From Apteryx mantelli (Eukaryota; Chordata; Aves; Apterygiformes; Apterygidae): DNA of 64,000 nucleotides. Below, in pieces: positions 49,839 through 61,481 of this stretch. The DNA is taken from assembly GCF_036417845.1 (NCBI RefSeq), contig NC_089981.1:78967268-79031267 (forward strand). Reading direction: 5' to 3'. The translations under genes were made by a program, and so were the position numbers. The notes beneath the pieces are model-generated. The model was not told where the DNA came from and made no database searches. It saw only the letters and a list, made by a program, of their open reading frames with translations. Position 1 is the stretch's first letter, and each line of letters begins with the position of its first letter.

Positions 49839-52190
49839 GTAAGGGCAATATGATTCAGTGCATCACTTCCATGGAAGAATCATTTTTTGACAAAGTTTTG
49901 TTTCAACCTTCCCTGTCTCATTATGTAAAAATCGCTGCCTTATTGTCCTCTAGGGCTTGAGTTGTTCACTTTCTTGAAGTAAAATCATACAGTATACTAA
50001 AAGTACTCCTCTGAGCAACATTATATTCCTGAGAGCTCAGAAGTCCAACAGAATCAGAGGCTATGTGTCAAAGACTTCCACATGGACCTCCATCACTTTT
50101 CTTGAAGCAGCAGATAACATATGGTATGTGTTAAGATGCTAAAATAAACTGAAAGACATTTTGTCAGATCAAGCCAAGACTCTTGATTATGAAATCAAGT
50201 TTGATGCCTCCAGACAAGATTCACAGTTCAAATACAAGAAGAGAGCTCTTTCTCTTTTGATAATACAGCCTTCCAAAATAATTTTTAGACCGATAACACT
50301 GCATTTCTTTAACCAATAGCTCCCTTTAATTAGATGAGAACTCCCTCCTCATTACAATAAGCTGCAGAAGAGAAAAGAAAAAAACCAAACCACCTTTGTG
50401 TCTTCTAAAGTTCATAAAGCCTCACTGGTAAAGATGATGGATTTTAGACAAATGAAACAAAAAAATTATTACTAAAGGATAGATACAAAACTCCAAAGAC
50501 CACAGGCTGAACTCAAGATTTCTGATGTGTTTACAGTCTCTTTAGATTTCAGGCTACATAAGTCTTATCTGTTAACAGGGAAAGCTCAGACTCTCAATTG
50601 CTTCTCCTTATGCTAGACAACCAACTCAAGCTGCTGCATATCTTCTCTAAAGAGACAAAAGCTTTTTTACATAGTCCCCCACCTCCCATTCCCAGTGTCT
50701 GCTTACTGCTGTCCCCTTTGCTATGATGTTTTAAAACTGATGTTTTGTATCCACTGCAGCTAGAGTAGCCTGAAGAATTACTCTGGCAGCTAGGTACATC
50801 AAAACAGACTGACAGAAATTCCTTGAAGATACATAGGAAGCTTGTGCCATTCCAAGAAGCTCTATTTGATTAGCAAGGCTTGCTTATCAACATGATAAAA
50901 GTAGCCAGTTTTTCTACTAAAGTGACCTAATCCTTTAAGCTTCTTCTCTTTCAGTGTAGATTTAGATGAACACAGGTAGTACAAGTCTTGTAGTGCTGAT
51001 TATGGTACATAAAGAACTTGGGCAAAGAGGAATTTAAAATAGTATTCAGCTGTTTCAGAAAGAACTGGTCATGTATGGTCTGAACATTTATACTCATGGT
51101 AGAGCAGCCTTTAGTGTCCTTCACACAGTCATAAGTATTTCTGTTTATAGTCACAGGAATTTAATTACAGATTAATTAAAGAGAAGTCAAACTACTTGAT
51201 TTTTCTCTCTGAAAAAACAGTTCCAGAAAAACATCCAGTGATCTGCCATCCTTTTAAGGAGACGCTGAAATGACCACAAACATGCAGCTGTTGCATGCAC
51301 AGATGAAACTAAGTCTTGCTGAAAGCTCCAAAGCAAGATTTCAAATAAAGGCAGTTCTACAGCAGGGGTTGCTGTTCTGCTCTAGAGGCACCGAAATCTG
51401 GACTAGTGCTTTGACATTTCTTGGTTTACAAAGCAGGGAGAATTTTTTTTTTTTTAATCAATGACATCAGCTCTGTCACAAAGGCAAGCTTTGGAGAAAG
51501 TTAACAAATCATGGAAGAAAAACAGCATTAGATGAAAATTTAACACTGGGAAATCTGAGCCCTGCTGTAGTGGTGAAGAAAGCTTTTGTAGAGGTCCATC
51601 ACACAGTGAGAATCTATAACGAAGGAAGTAAAGTGTGAATCAAAGGACTGGACTTAAATGCATTACATTACAGATTTGCATTAGCCCATGTCAATGTATA
51701 ACAATTAATAGTGCTACATTATTAATTATGCTCCAGCTGTTCAATCACTGGGGCAGCTGCTGACATGGCATCAGATCCCCAGAACAATTTCTCACAACTT
51801 TTTTCTTCCACCAGTACTGAAAGTTAAATGTAGTCCAAAGAACTAACTATGGGTGAATGTTTCTCTTTCTCATGGAGATACAGCGTTCCTGGCTGTCCCA
51901 AAAGGTTCATTGATTCAGTCTAAGCTCCTGACCTGATGAGTCCCTTTTAAGATTTAAAGGTTTTGTTTTCATGTCAATGGACTAGGTGTTAAAAGCCTAA
52001 AGTGAGATGAAGGTTTAAGCGCAACAAGTAATGGCACAACTTGGAGCAGGAGAACATGCAAAAGATTTTAATTTTGCTGCAGCCAGTCAGAAGAAATTCG
52101 GAAACAGTTGGGATGCTCCACCTCATTTACTGCTGGGATGAGTAGCATTTGTGTGCAGCTTCAGAAGAAGCTGTTTAAGAGATTGTGTTA

Positions 52191-52208
52191 GAATCTCTTA
52201 AGAGATTC
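52191..52208. repeat. Perfect 18-nt palindrome
   Basis: GAATCTCTTAAGAGATTC is self-complementary across all 18 bases. Confidence 0.85.
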
Positions 52209-53331
52209 ACGGAGCCTATGTAGGTCTGGGATATATCAACACAGGGACTGGAAGACAAATACTGAAAGCAAAAGAAGTGCAGACAAAAAGAGGGGAGGGA
52301 AACTAGAAACAGACAAAATAGAGATACAAACAAAGACGTAAACCTGGCACAGTTCCAGCTTTTAGATTAATATTTAATTCCTTGATTATTGTTGTACTGG
52401 AACAGTAGACTTCCCATTTTTGGCTTGAATATAGACTTTTCACCTTTATATAAACAGAGTAAGTTATATACAGCATGCAATGAAAGAGTGCTTAGCACTG
52501 TTAAAAAGGGACAAATTCAGCTCTGAGCCTTGAAAATAGAGATGAGAAAGAATCCAGTTCTTTAAAAACTCCATGCACATTAGAAAAAAGAAACAAGAAT
52601 GGCTCTTTGCAGTTAATACAAAAATAGATTTTTTTTTTAAATAAGTTACTGTTGTTTAAAGCTTTTTATGGAATATTTAGGAGAAATTAGTGGGGGTTTA
52701 TCACTTTGCATTTCAAAACTAATAAATCATCTACAAAATCAGTGTAGATAAATAATTACTGAATATGATTTGCAATTTATACAATGCTGTGACAACATGT
52801 GAAACCAAATATTAAGAAAAAAAGAATGCACTATTTCAATATGTTCATAGTCTTTAATCAGCAAAACAGAGGTAATTTAAAACTACACATTCAATTACTT
52901 CAATTCAATGACTTTTTATTTATTTTTATTTTATTAAAAAAAAAAAAACACCATGTGCTAAGAAGTGCAGTGTAACAAGACAAATTCCAAAAGCTACCAC
53001 CAAATATCTGCTTTGCTACTCAGGGAAAAAAAAAAAACAAAACTCCCAAACAAAAAAACCCAAAACACTGCAACCTTGGAAATGCACTGTTTTTTACTGA
53101 AAGAGAATACCAACTTTTGAAAAATTGTGCCAGAAAAGTTGGAAAGTTCAAAATAGCATAACATCTGCTGCAAGATATTTACACATAATTCAGTCAGTTG
53201 ATTAGATCAACACAAAGCCAGACTACTGCATTGCAATAATTCAATAAACAAAGCAGCATCTTCACCAAACCACGTGACTACATTATTAGTAAACGAAGTT
53301 ACATTTACATCATTTTCTATCCCCATTACAG

Positions 53332-53535
53332 TCAATATTGTTGAAAAACAAAGAGAATTAAATGTTTTGGATCTACTGAAAGCTGTATTTGAAACTGTTT
53401 CAAATGAATGTTCGCAAAAGAGAATATGGTCAAAAAGTTTTACAGACTGTGCAAGAAGAACCAAACCCACCAAAAACCTGCTCCCTCCTCCCTTCGCTGA
53501 ATCAAGCATCACAGATCCCAGAGCAAAGAAAAAAG
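53332..53535 (+). CDS. Nested candidate, exon A
   Basis: 204 nt. The acceptor is textbook (cattttctatccccattacag) and the donor is AAAAAAG|GTGACT. Phase 1 reading is open for 68 codons: NIVEKQRELNVLDLLKAVFE, TVSNECSQKRIWSKSFTDCA, RRTKPTKNLLPPPFAESSIT, DPRAKK. The first 30 residues could form an amphipathic helix; the rest is basic. Confidence 0.4.
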
Positions 53536-55838
53536 GTGACTTAGCTCCCCTACTTTTATGATTCTACCCCGTTGACTTCCAATGCAGTTCTTTTGTGATC
53601 TAGTCTGACAACAAGGTCCTCTGCAAGGTAAAAAACACCCAAAACACTGATTTTCTATTTCAACACTTTGTTAGTGAACGTGGTAATTTAAAAAGGAAGA
53701 AGATTGAACTTAATAGGGTGTACTTTTTTTTGTTTGTTTGTTTTTTTAAGTTAGCATGACTTATGACAGACAGACTTCCTTCACAACATTCTTCAAGCCC
53801 AAATAGCTTGTGTGCAATTCTGGCCACCAGCTATTAAATGGAAGAGAGACAGTTTATTAATTACAGACTTAAAGGCTCAAATCTGGTAAGAAAATAAGGA
53901 AGTTTTTCCAAGTGCCATCCACAAGTCAAAACCTGCTCACTTGAGACAAGAAAACAACAGCAAAATAACAGATGCTGCTCCTAGAACATGTTCATGCTCT
54001 GATGACTTCTTTGGCCATGAACTTCCACCAGAAGAACTTAAATCTCTACATCTGGTTCTGCTGGACTCTGTAGGTATGTCTCAAAGGGGGTTCCAAATGG
54101 CTTCAAGGCTTCCTCTGAATCATTGATTTCATAAGTCAAAACTGAAAAAAGAATTTGGTAGTATCTTCCCCAAATCTATAAGCTCTGTTCAAAAATAGGC
54201 ACAACTTGCATGAGACTAGGCAAAATCATTACAATGTTTCCGTCCTTTCTGCTTTGATAATCAGTTAAAGTTAAGAACATTGACAGTTCATTCTATTACT
54301 ACTAGTATTTTTCAGAAAAACACTGTCCAAGAAAAACATTTTATTCTGCTAAAAAGTCTTGCTTAAAAATATATGCAGATTCAAGAAGAGGTAACTACAG
54401 AGTTATACATTTTTCAAAGTAAAAAGGCAATCTCACCAAGTGAAAGTTACAGATTTTCTAAATCCAAAATGAAACACAGAGTGCACAATGACAATAAAAC
54501 TGGGTGTGTAAAAGCACCAGAAAATAAAAAAGTTTGATTCAAAAGTTCAGAACTAGTACTGATCTAAACAAGCATATTTGAAAACATATCTTATAATGTC
54601 TTAAAAACCCTGTATTATTACTGTATGTAAGATAGAAGATGAATTAAAAGGTGAAGGCAAATATTAGCATATAAAACTATTAAAATATTCCATTTAGAAA
54701 GTGTGATGCTTAAAAAAATTTCTATACAGGCCAAAACAAAAAAGCACAGGAAACAGTGATAATTAAACATTTAAATATAAACTCCCTATGAGAAATCTTT
54801 TAATGTTTACCTTACCGAATACCAGTAAGTGCATCTTTCACTTAAAGTAACTACATAGTATCTAGGAATGAAAAGAAGAGGCAGCTGAGGAAAAAAAGTT
54901 TTAAACCTGTAACTTCACTCGCAGTTGCTTCTTTTTCATCCACATGGCAAAAGTAGTACAGACCAAGCAGAATTCTTCAACGTCAAGTTGACTCTTTTCA
55001 GAAAGATTGTAATTGATTTCAGGTCTCCAAAACAGGCAGCATCGTTTATGAAATGTCATAAGAATTACTGAGTTTTGCCTTGTAAAGATCTAGTTGAATC
55101 AATTAATTTCTTTAGAGCACTTCATCTTAACTGAGTTTGCTTATAATAAACTGTATGCAAACAAAACTACTGGCGGGGGGGAGGAAATCAGTCAAAAGTC
55201 CTTCTTCAGGACCTAATATTATGTAAGGCAAAAAGAGCCATGTGTTTGCTCAGCTCTTTAATGAGGTTGTTGGTTTCTCAGATTCCTAAGTTTATACTCA
55301 TACAAGTTAATAACTATTTCATTCATGAAGTTGCCCATCTTTCATAGCAAAGATGAGTCTATCACATCTGAGGTCCAGACCTCCTCCTTTCTCCTCCAGC
55401 AAGAGCAACCTACCTCCTACAGAACTGCCTTCTAAAGGAGGAACAAAAAAACCACTACAAATATCTACTCCTCCAGAGTCCACAGATTCATTTGCTATGT
55501 GGCGATACATCAAAAGAGACAGTTTTGCTGAACTGTAAATTTCTTTTCATCGATTCAAAGAACATTGATAAGCGTTTAAACATAGAGACGAACTCCTAAA
55601 TAAAATGCTATAGAGCAAACACAGCATTATCAGGCACTGAGAAAATATTATGGATGTCTCATATGGACAAAAATACTTTGCACCTATACTACCTAATTTC
55701 TTAGTATTGACAAGCATCTTAGAGAAAATTGTATTTATTTTCTATAGCATGTCATTTGAAAATGCCATGGTGCGAGACAGTACTTTTAATCAACTGGAGT
55801 TTCAGCTTCTGCCATATTACCCTCCCACTACAGGTTAA
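53332..55838 (+). CDS. Candidate nested plus-strand gene, 3' part (unrecognised protein)
   Basis: Three or four splice-flanked open segments antisense to PPP1R13B, in its large intron: 53332-53535 (phase 1-1), optional 53972-54073 (1-1), 55348-55534 (1 to 2) and 55748-55838 (2 to stop). All junction phases agree, and the last segment ends ...LLPYYPPTTG and TAA, with ATTAAA at 55897-55902. The predicted protein is basic, Ser/Pro/Thr-rich and probably disordered. I recognise no domain. Which exons lie upstream is unclear. Alternatives are a decayed gene, a spliced non-coding RNA, or chance. Confidence 0.35.
53972..54073 (+). CDS. Nested candidate, optional exon B
   Basis: 102 nt, phase 1-1. 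It encodes DAAPRTCSCSDDFFGHELPP and EELKSLHLVLLDSV. The donor GTAG|GTATGT is strong, but the acceptor (caaaataacag) lacks a pyrimidine tract, so the 5' border is doubtful. Confidence 0.25.
   Translation: MLLLEHVHALMTSLAMNFHQKNLNLYIWFCWTL
55348..55534 (+). CDS. Nested candidate, exon C
   Basis: 187 nt, phase 1 to 2. The acceptor is cccatctttcatag and the donor GAACT|GTAAAT. It encodes KMSLSHLRSRPPPFSSSKSN, LPPTELPSKGGTKKPLQIST and PPESTDSFAMWRYIKRDSFA. Unspliced, the frame would stop at the donor (CTG TAA). Confidence 0.38.
55748..55838 (+). CDS. Nested candidate, exon D (probable terminal exon)
   Basis: The acceptor tatttattttctatag is strong. Entered at phase 2, it reads MSFENAMVRDSTFNQLEFQL, LPYYPPTTG and TAA at 55836-55838. 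An internal donor-like ACAG|GTTAAA at 55833 is weak, so a terminal exon is preferred. ATTAAA follows at 55897-55902. Confidence 0.38.
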
Positions 55839-55896
55839 AATGTTGCCATTTGATGATTAATATTTTGAGAAAGGTGAGATGAATGGTATGGCAATA

Positions 55897-55902
55897 ATTA
55901 AA
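55897..55902 (+). terminator. ATTAAA polyadenylation-like signal after nested candidate
   Basis: ATTAAA 58 bases after the TAA of exon D; a second lies near 55959. Such hexamers are common in AT-rich DNA, so this is only supportive. Confidence 0.3.
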
Positions 55903-56775
55903 TAGTGTGGAAACCAGTTTATAAGCAGCCTCAAAACAAGTCATACCTTAGACATTTAATTAAAAAAAGAAACCTCCTTTAATATTTATTCTACATGTCA
56001 GTCTTGTTACTCTGAAACTTCATTTTCTTGATCCTCCTTCCTTTATTTCTATCCTCAGACTATGCTGTTCTTTCTCTTGTCACAACCTCCTCATTCTTTC
56101 TTTACTCAGTCTACATACTTCTGCACTATTATGAAATGGTTTATTCATTGGCCACCCACAACAGTAATGGAAAAATTGCATCTGAACTCACTTTTCTTTG
56201 ACAAGCAGAAGAATGTATTGTAGTCAGATATTCAAGCAATAAGGAGAGAATCCAACAGTCTTTTGACTTTTTTTTTTTTTTTTAATCAATGTTGGGAAAA
56301 CAGCAGCAACATATCAATAGCCAGAGATAACAGGAAAAAAATAAATAAAACGAACACAGGCAGAGGCCAGGACTGGCACTGAATCAGCGGCAGAAAACGG
56401 AGCAGAGAGAGGAATACAAGAAGTAATAACTCCTTTGGACTCAGGATTTCAAGAATTTACTCCCTCATGTGGGGTTCCCTAATGAGGCACAAAACTCTGC
56501 CATGGCAAAAAGGAAATACTGTCTTCACCAGCCTAATAGGGAAGGGCAACAAATGCCAGAAGGTACTGCAAGTTGCTCCTGAGAAGGCTTGCAAAGCCTA
56601 CATATAAAAGCAAAGTAAATACTCTGGTTTTGCTACACATGTCAAAAGACTCAATTTTCTATAATCTATAGCAGTTTTAAGTAGCTGTTCTTCCTAGGGC
56701 AACTGGTGAAAAACAAAACTTAATTCCAGGTTAGAGATTTATCTTTGCAGAGCTGCCAAAACCCAGTAATCTATA

Positions 56776-56835
56776 CAGCTACATAAAACCCCACAGAGCT
56801 GAAAGGCCTAAGTTCTGTGGGGTTTTATGTAGCTG
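56776..56835. repeat. Inverted repeat: 25-bp stem, 10-nt loop hairpin
   Basis: Arms 56776-56800 and 56811-56835 are complementary at 24 of 25 positions (single mismatch near the loop), with loop GAAAGGCCTA. Complementarity stops sharply outside the arms. It lies in the large PPP1R13B intron, at the left edge of a GC-richer stretch. Confidence 0.9.
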
Positions 56836-57480
56836 GCACTAGGTATAAGAGTAGATGGAAGAAGGAAGTGAAATGTGCTACACAAATGACTGTTTCCAGA
56901 ACGAAGCAGACTGGCAGCTATGAAACCAACAGGAGCAGGCTGGAGCTTTCTTCAGCGAGTAAACACCAGTCTGCGATCAAGGCTCTGTGCTTTCTCAGCC
57001 TTCCAGAAACAGGCAGTTCTGCACGGGCCACCCCTGTGCCGCCTTTACAGGAAAGGACGAGCACGGCTCTGACCACACCACTACCCAATTGCCAGAGCAG
57101 GAAAGACAAACAATTTTCTTTGCCCGCAGAATCGAGGAAAAGATTTCTTAGTTGTCCCATGCTAACGTTGGCAGGGGCAGCAGAGGACCACCAGGCAAGC
57201 GCGACTTTTCTGCCTTAACCCTCCTTCAAAATAACACAGCTTAGGAGATACTTTAACTTGCCCAGCAACAAATCTTTAAAGGCTGCTGAGAATAACAGCC
57301 AGAGCACACTTTTGGTCCCTGTCCTTGGCACGGCAGTAGCGACAGGGACAACAGATGGAAGACCTAGGAGTTTATATATTAGTTCTGTATCAAATAGGCC
57401 TTATACGGAATGCATGTGGCCCTTTGTGCTACCTGAGCAACACGAAAGGAAAACACAGGATGGAATATTCATTCTGACCT
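56817..57480. other. GC-richer island with overlapping open frames
   Basis: This segment is visibly less AT-rich than its surroundings. Plus-strand frames at 56817-57218 and 57258-57494 and a minus-strand frame at 56918-57160 are open together, so composition alone could explain them. A tgactgtttccag acceptor at 56899 opens another frame that stops at 57072. No family recognised. Confidence 0.35.
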
Positions 57481-60400
57481 CCTTACATGTCTGAAATACA
57501 TTCAGCCTCAGTCTAGAAATAGATCATCAAATGTAAGAATTCTAACAGACTTCGACCACATTTTACATAAGAGGTGGTCCTAGTGCCACGTAAAACAAAG
57601 ACAACTTGAAAGTTTTTTGTGAAAATCTGTATTTGACACTATGAAAAGACAAAAGCAATATCATTTTTTAAATAAACAAAAATAGAGTTTTTGTGGATCT
57701 CTACATGGATGACATTGTTTCCAGTTTAATGGCTTTATTCACAGCTCTGCCTTGCATTTTTTTTAATTAGGTCAGAAAGATGCTGGTAGCAGAAATCCAT
57801 TTTAAAGAATCCAATGATAACAGCACATGCCTTTTTTTAGCTTAATGGAAATGAACAAGCTAATCAAACCCAGAAAAGGCAACCAGAATATTGGGAATTA
57901 AAGAAAAATACAATTAGCTGCATTCTGCTGATAATCAAGTAATATTGAAGTTAATATTTACATATGTAATCTGGTTGTTTTACTCAGAAAATTATAATAA
58001 AAATGTTATTTTATTTGTGCTAATAAACACATTAACAGTATCTTTGAATAACTAAATATGCTTCAACTATATCACAGTTTTCTGGAAAGTCTCACTTTAT
58101 CTATGTTTGATAAAATCCCAATATCTCTCCTTAAACTAGACTACCCTGTTAGCAGTTCCTCCAACTTGCCGATACAAAATTCATCCTGTATGAGGGTTTA
58201 AAGCCTGTCCAGCGTAAGCCACAGACTCCAAATATTCCATGTTTACTCATATCGTTTTCTTAGAACTCTCAGATGGGAGATGGCCCTTTCTTTTGGGCAA
58301 AACAGCTAAAATAACCCCAGAATTTAATTATACATAATGAAAAACAAACCAAAAGCTAAAATACATTTTCAAAATTTCAAATGGATTTAACCATATAATG
58401 AACATCTGCTACAGTGCATCATATCAAACTGGCTTCTACAATATCAGAAAGTAATATCTGGAGGTCATTATTTAAAATATCACTTGTTTCCTTATCCCTG
58501 CAGACACTTACAACAGCCTTAAGACTTGTAACAGTCTTAAACCTGCTCATATTAACAGTTGTGTATAGAACTTCAGACCTGTTTGTAATACCAACCCTTA
58601 TACTCAAAGTAATTATGAATAACAGGCATGCCTCAAACTTTCAAAACACACTGTCCAAGTTCCTTTAAAAATAGAGCTCTGGAACTATATTTTTCTGGAT
58701 ATTGAAGAAAAACAACATCTTATTGTTATGCTAGGTCATTATGGTTAAAACGCACTTATTATAAGTCTCACGAATAACATGTTTAGTATCAAATATGTGT
58801 TTATTCTTCCCTTAAGTAATGGTTTCAATACCACATTTTTCTGTCACAATGTAATATTGTTTACATGAGACTGGTATAATAAAACATTTCCAAACAAAGA
58901 GGTACTGAAAATAAGTAACCTGTAATTGAAAGATACATTCTGAAACTTAGCATGTGACTTGCACATCCCACAAGAACTAAGTTATTAAAAGCAGAAGTTG
59001 ACCATGACATTTTGAAGTAACCCCCTTTTGATTAGGTTTTTATAACTTAAAAGTGATAGCAAATGCATCCATCAAACAATAATCTGATTTACTCAATTTC
59101 ATTTCATCCGAGCTAAGCAGTTATCTAAAAGAAACTGGTCTGTATTTTGGGTCATCTGACAATGAAACCCACAATCACTTAAAATCAACTGAGAAAGCAA
59201 CACAGTACTTAAATAGTATGTCCACTGAAGCGTGAGACTAACAAATTTTGAAGAGTAATTAATTACCTGTTTGCTATTTTCCCATGTAACTGCAAGAGAG
59301 CACATCTTTATTTTGCAGCATTGCCCATCAGCTGTAAACTCTTGCATTGCTTCAACCTGCTTCAACTCCAGTTTCTGTTACTTTCTGTCTACGCTGTTTG
59401 CTCTGTTTGCTGTAAACAAGCCCCATCAACAACCACACACATCTTTATGAGCTCCTGGATGGCTTTTGGTTCAGTGCAATCAATAGGAGGTAAAAATATT
59501 TTTTATCTTATTCCATATCAAATAAAGGTTTCCCCAAATTCTTTATCAATATGTAAAGCTGTCTCTCTACATTCATCAATGATCAGTTAATGGAAAAGGC
59601 TAGTGGATTTTGCCCCAGCAGTGAAAGACCTAATCATGGCAAGATCAAGCCAGCTGTCAGCTATGATCAGCCTGATTCATTGCACTTTTCACAGTCAATG
59701 GAAAATGTTAAGCAATACACATTTCTTTCACAGTTATTGGGTTGAACTAAAAATATAAGAATACGCACAATTTATCTTATAATAAAAATGTGAAATATTT
59801 AATTTTTATTTTTGTAATACTAACAAATCAGTGCAAAAACTGAATACCAGAAGATCAAGAAAGTCATTACTTTAATTTTTACTGTTTAAATTGACAGAAA
59901 ACCATACCGTGTGAAATATAACAAGGATAGTTTATTAACAGAGACTACAGGAAAGGCAAACATTACAGTCAAGATAAATATGATACAATCTTATGTAAAT
60001 AACCTATGCTGTGTTTGTTATATACTTTTCCTACACACTTCAGCTTTTTTTTAAAGCCTGTGCACAAGAAGATGAAGACATGAGCCAGAAACAAAGCATG
60101 TACGTCATAGCAAAAGTCAAGCTGCAAGCCAAAACCTGGACCTAAGGATTTTTAAATATTAAACATGAAAGAAAATACTAAACCCCATTACCAATTTCTT
60201 ATGTCTCTAAAAATTCTAATATTGTGGAAGATAAAAAACACAAAAAGCTGTAATTTACCTTGTAAAACTCAAGAATGACATGCAAGTTCATTCTTCATTC
60301 TTTCAAGAAAATAATGCAAGCATGATTCAGTGCACTTACACAAGAGATCCAGCCAAATGGGTCTCCATAAGGACACTGAAGGATTGTATGTCCAAGCACA

Positions 60401-61436
60401 ATATAGTGAATATTCCAGCTGCATAAAGAACAGGCTTATTTTTAGCAAGCAAGAAAAGGTAAGAGCTATAGAGTAAGATTGTCCTGTAGGAATATGAGAA
60501 GACAAACAGGTTCAACTTCCTTGCTCCTAAATTAGCCAGAGGGACTTTCACTTTCTTCACTTTGATCTGAGGAAGACTGGAGGGGGAACAAACCTAACAA
60601 CGACTGGATCAGGAAGCAGTTGCAGAGACAACAATAGAGAAATGAAAAGGTTCTCCTGTCTGGGAAAAACTTATGGGTGGGAAGGAGGTATGCTAGGTGC
60701 CCAAAGACTAGATGGACAGGAAATTAAATGAGTGAGTCAGTGAACATGTCATAGGTGTGTCAGAGAAAGGAGGTCACAGCACTGCACAAAAAACCCAAAG
60801 ACTGTGGAAAAGATGAGAGGAAACACCGACCTGCAGATGACAAGCTACACAAAAGAGAGACAACTCTAAAGGTGGCCTGAAAAGGAATAGTTGGCCTTGT
60901 AAATACCAGAAGAATCTCCTGCTCAGAACTGGAAAGCTGCTCAAAGAGACACAGGGACAGCCTGGAAACTCAAGCAACAGTGAGCTCTTAAGAGTTCAAC
61001 ACAGAAGCAGTGAATTTCATAACCTGTCTCCCAAAATGAACTACAGAAACAAAGGAATGGAGATACCTGAAATCCCATCTTCTTTACAATAATTTAATAT
61101 CAAACTATTTCATTAAATCAAAAATGATATTGAGACAACTCTAAAAGGATACGGCTGTGACAACAGGCATTGAAATTTCCAGTGTCAGTGAATATCAAGC
61201 CTTAGGACAGTGAAAGCACAGCATTACTTCTTGAAAAGTAACAAGTGAACTCCTGAGGTAAAGTTTATTCTATGAGCTAATGTACATAATGTTACGCATC
61301 AGCTGAAGCATTCATTTATTCTAAATTATTCTACTTTTTTTTTTTTTTTTTTAAATAAGGGCCAAGCAATTGGAGGCAATTCTCTACATGCTTCATTGAG
61401 TTAGCAATAAAATAAAATAAATAAATAAAAATCCAA

Positions 61437-61481
61437 GAAATGAAGTACTGTAGTTGAATAGATGAAATGAAGTACTGTAGT
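61437..61481. repeat. 27-bp tandem duplication (partial second copy)
   Basis: GAAATGAAGTACTGTAGT occurs at 61437-61454 and again at 61464-61481. It is preceded by an (AAATA/AAAT)n run at about 61407-61430. Confidence 0.8.

Noticed and set aside
53751..53885. Segment with a strong pyrimidine tract, acceptor (tttttttaag) and donor (CTG|GTAAGA) between nested-candidate exons A and B
   Set aside because: All three phases hit a stop. In phase 1 it would end as a short tail ...TTFFKPK, so it could only be an alternative terminal exon or a non-coding exon.
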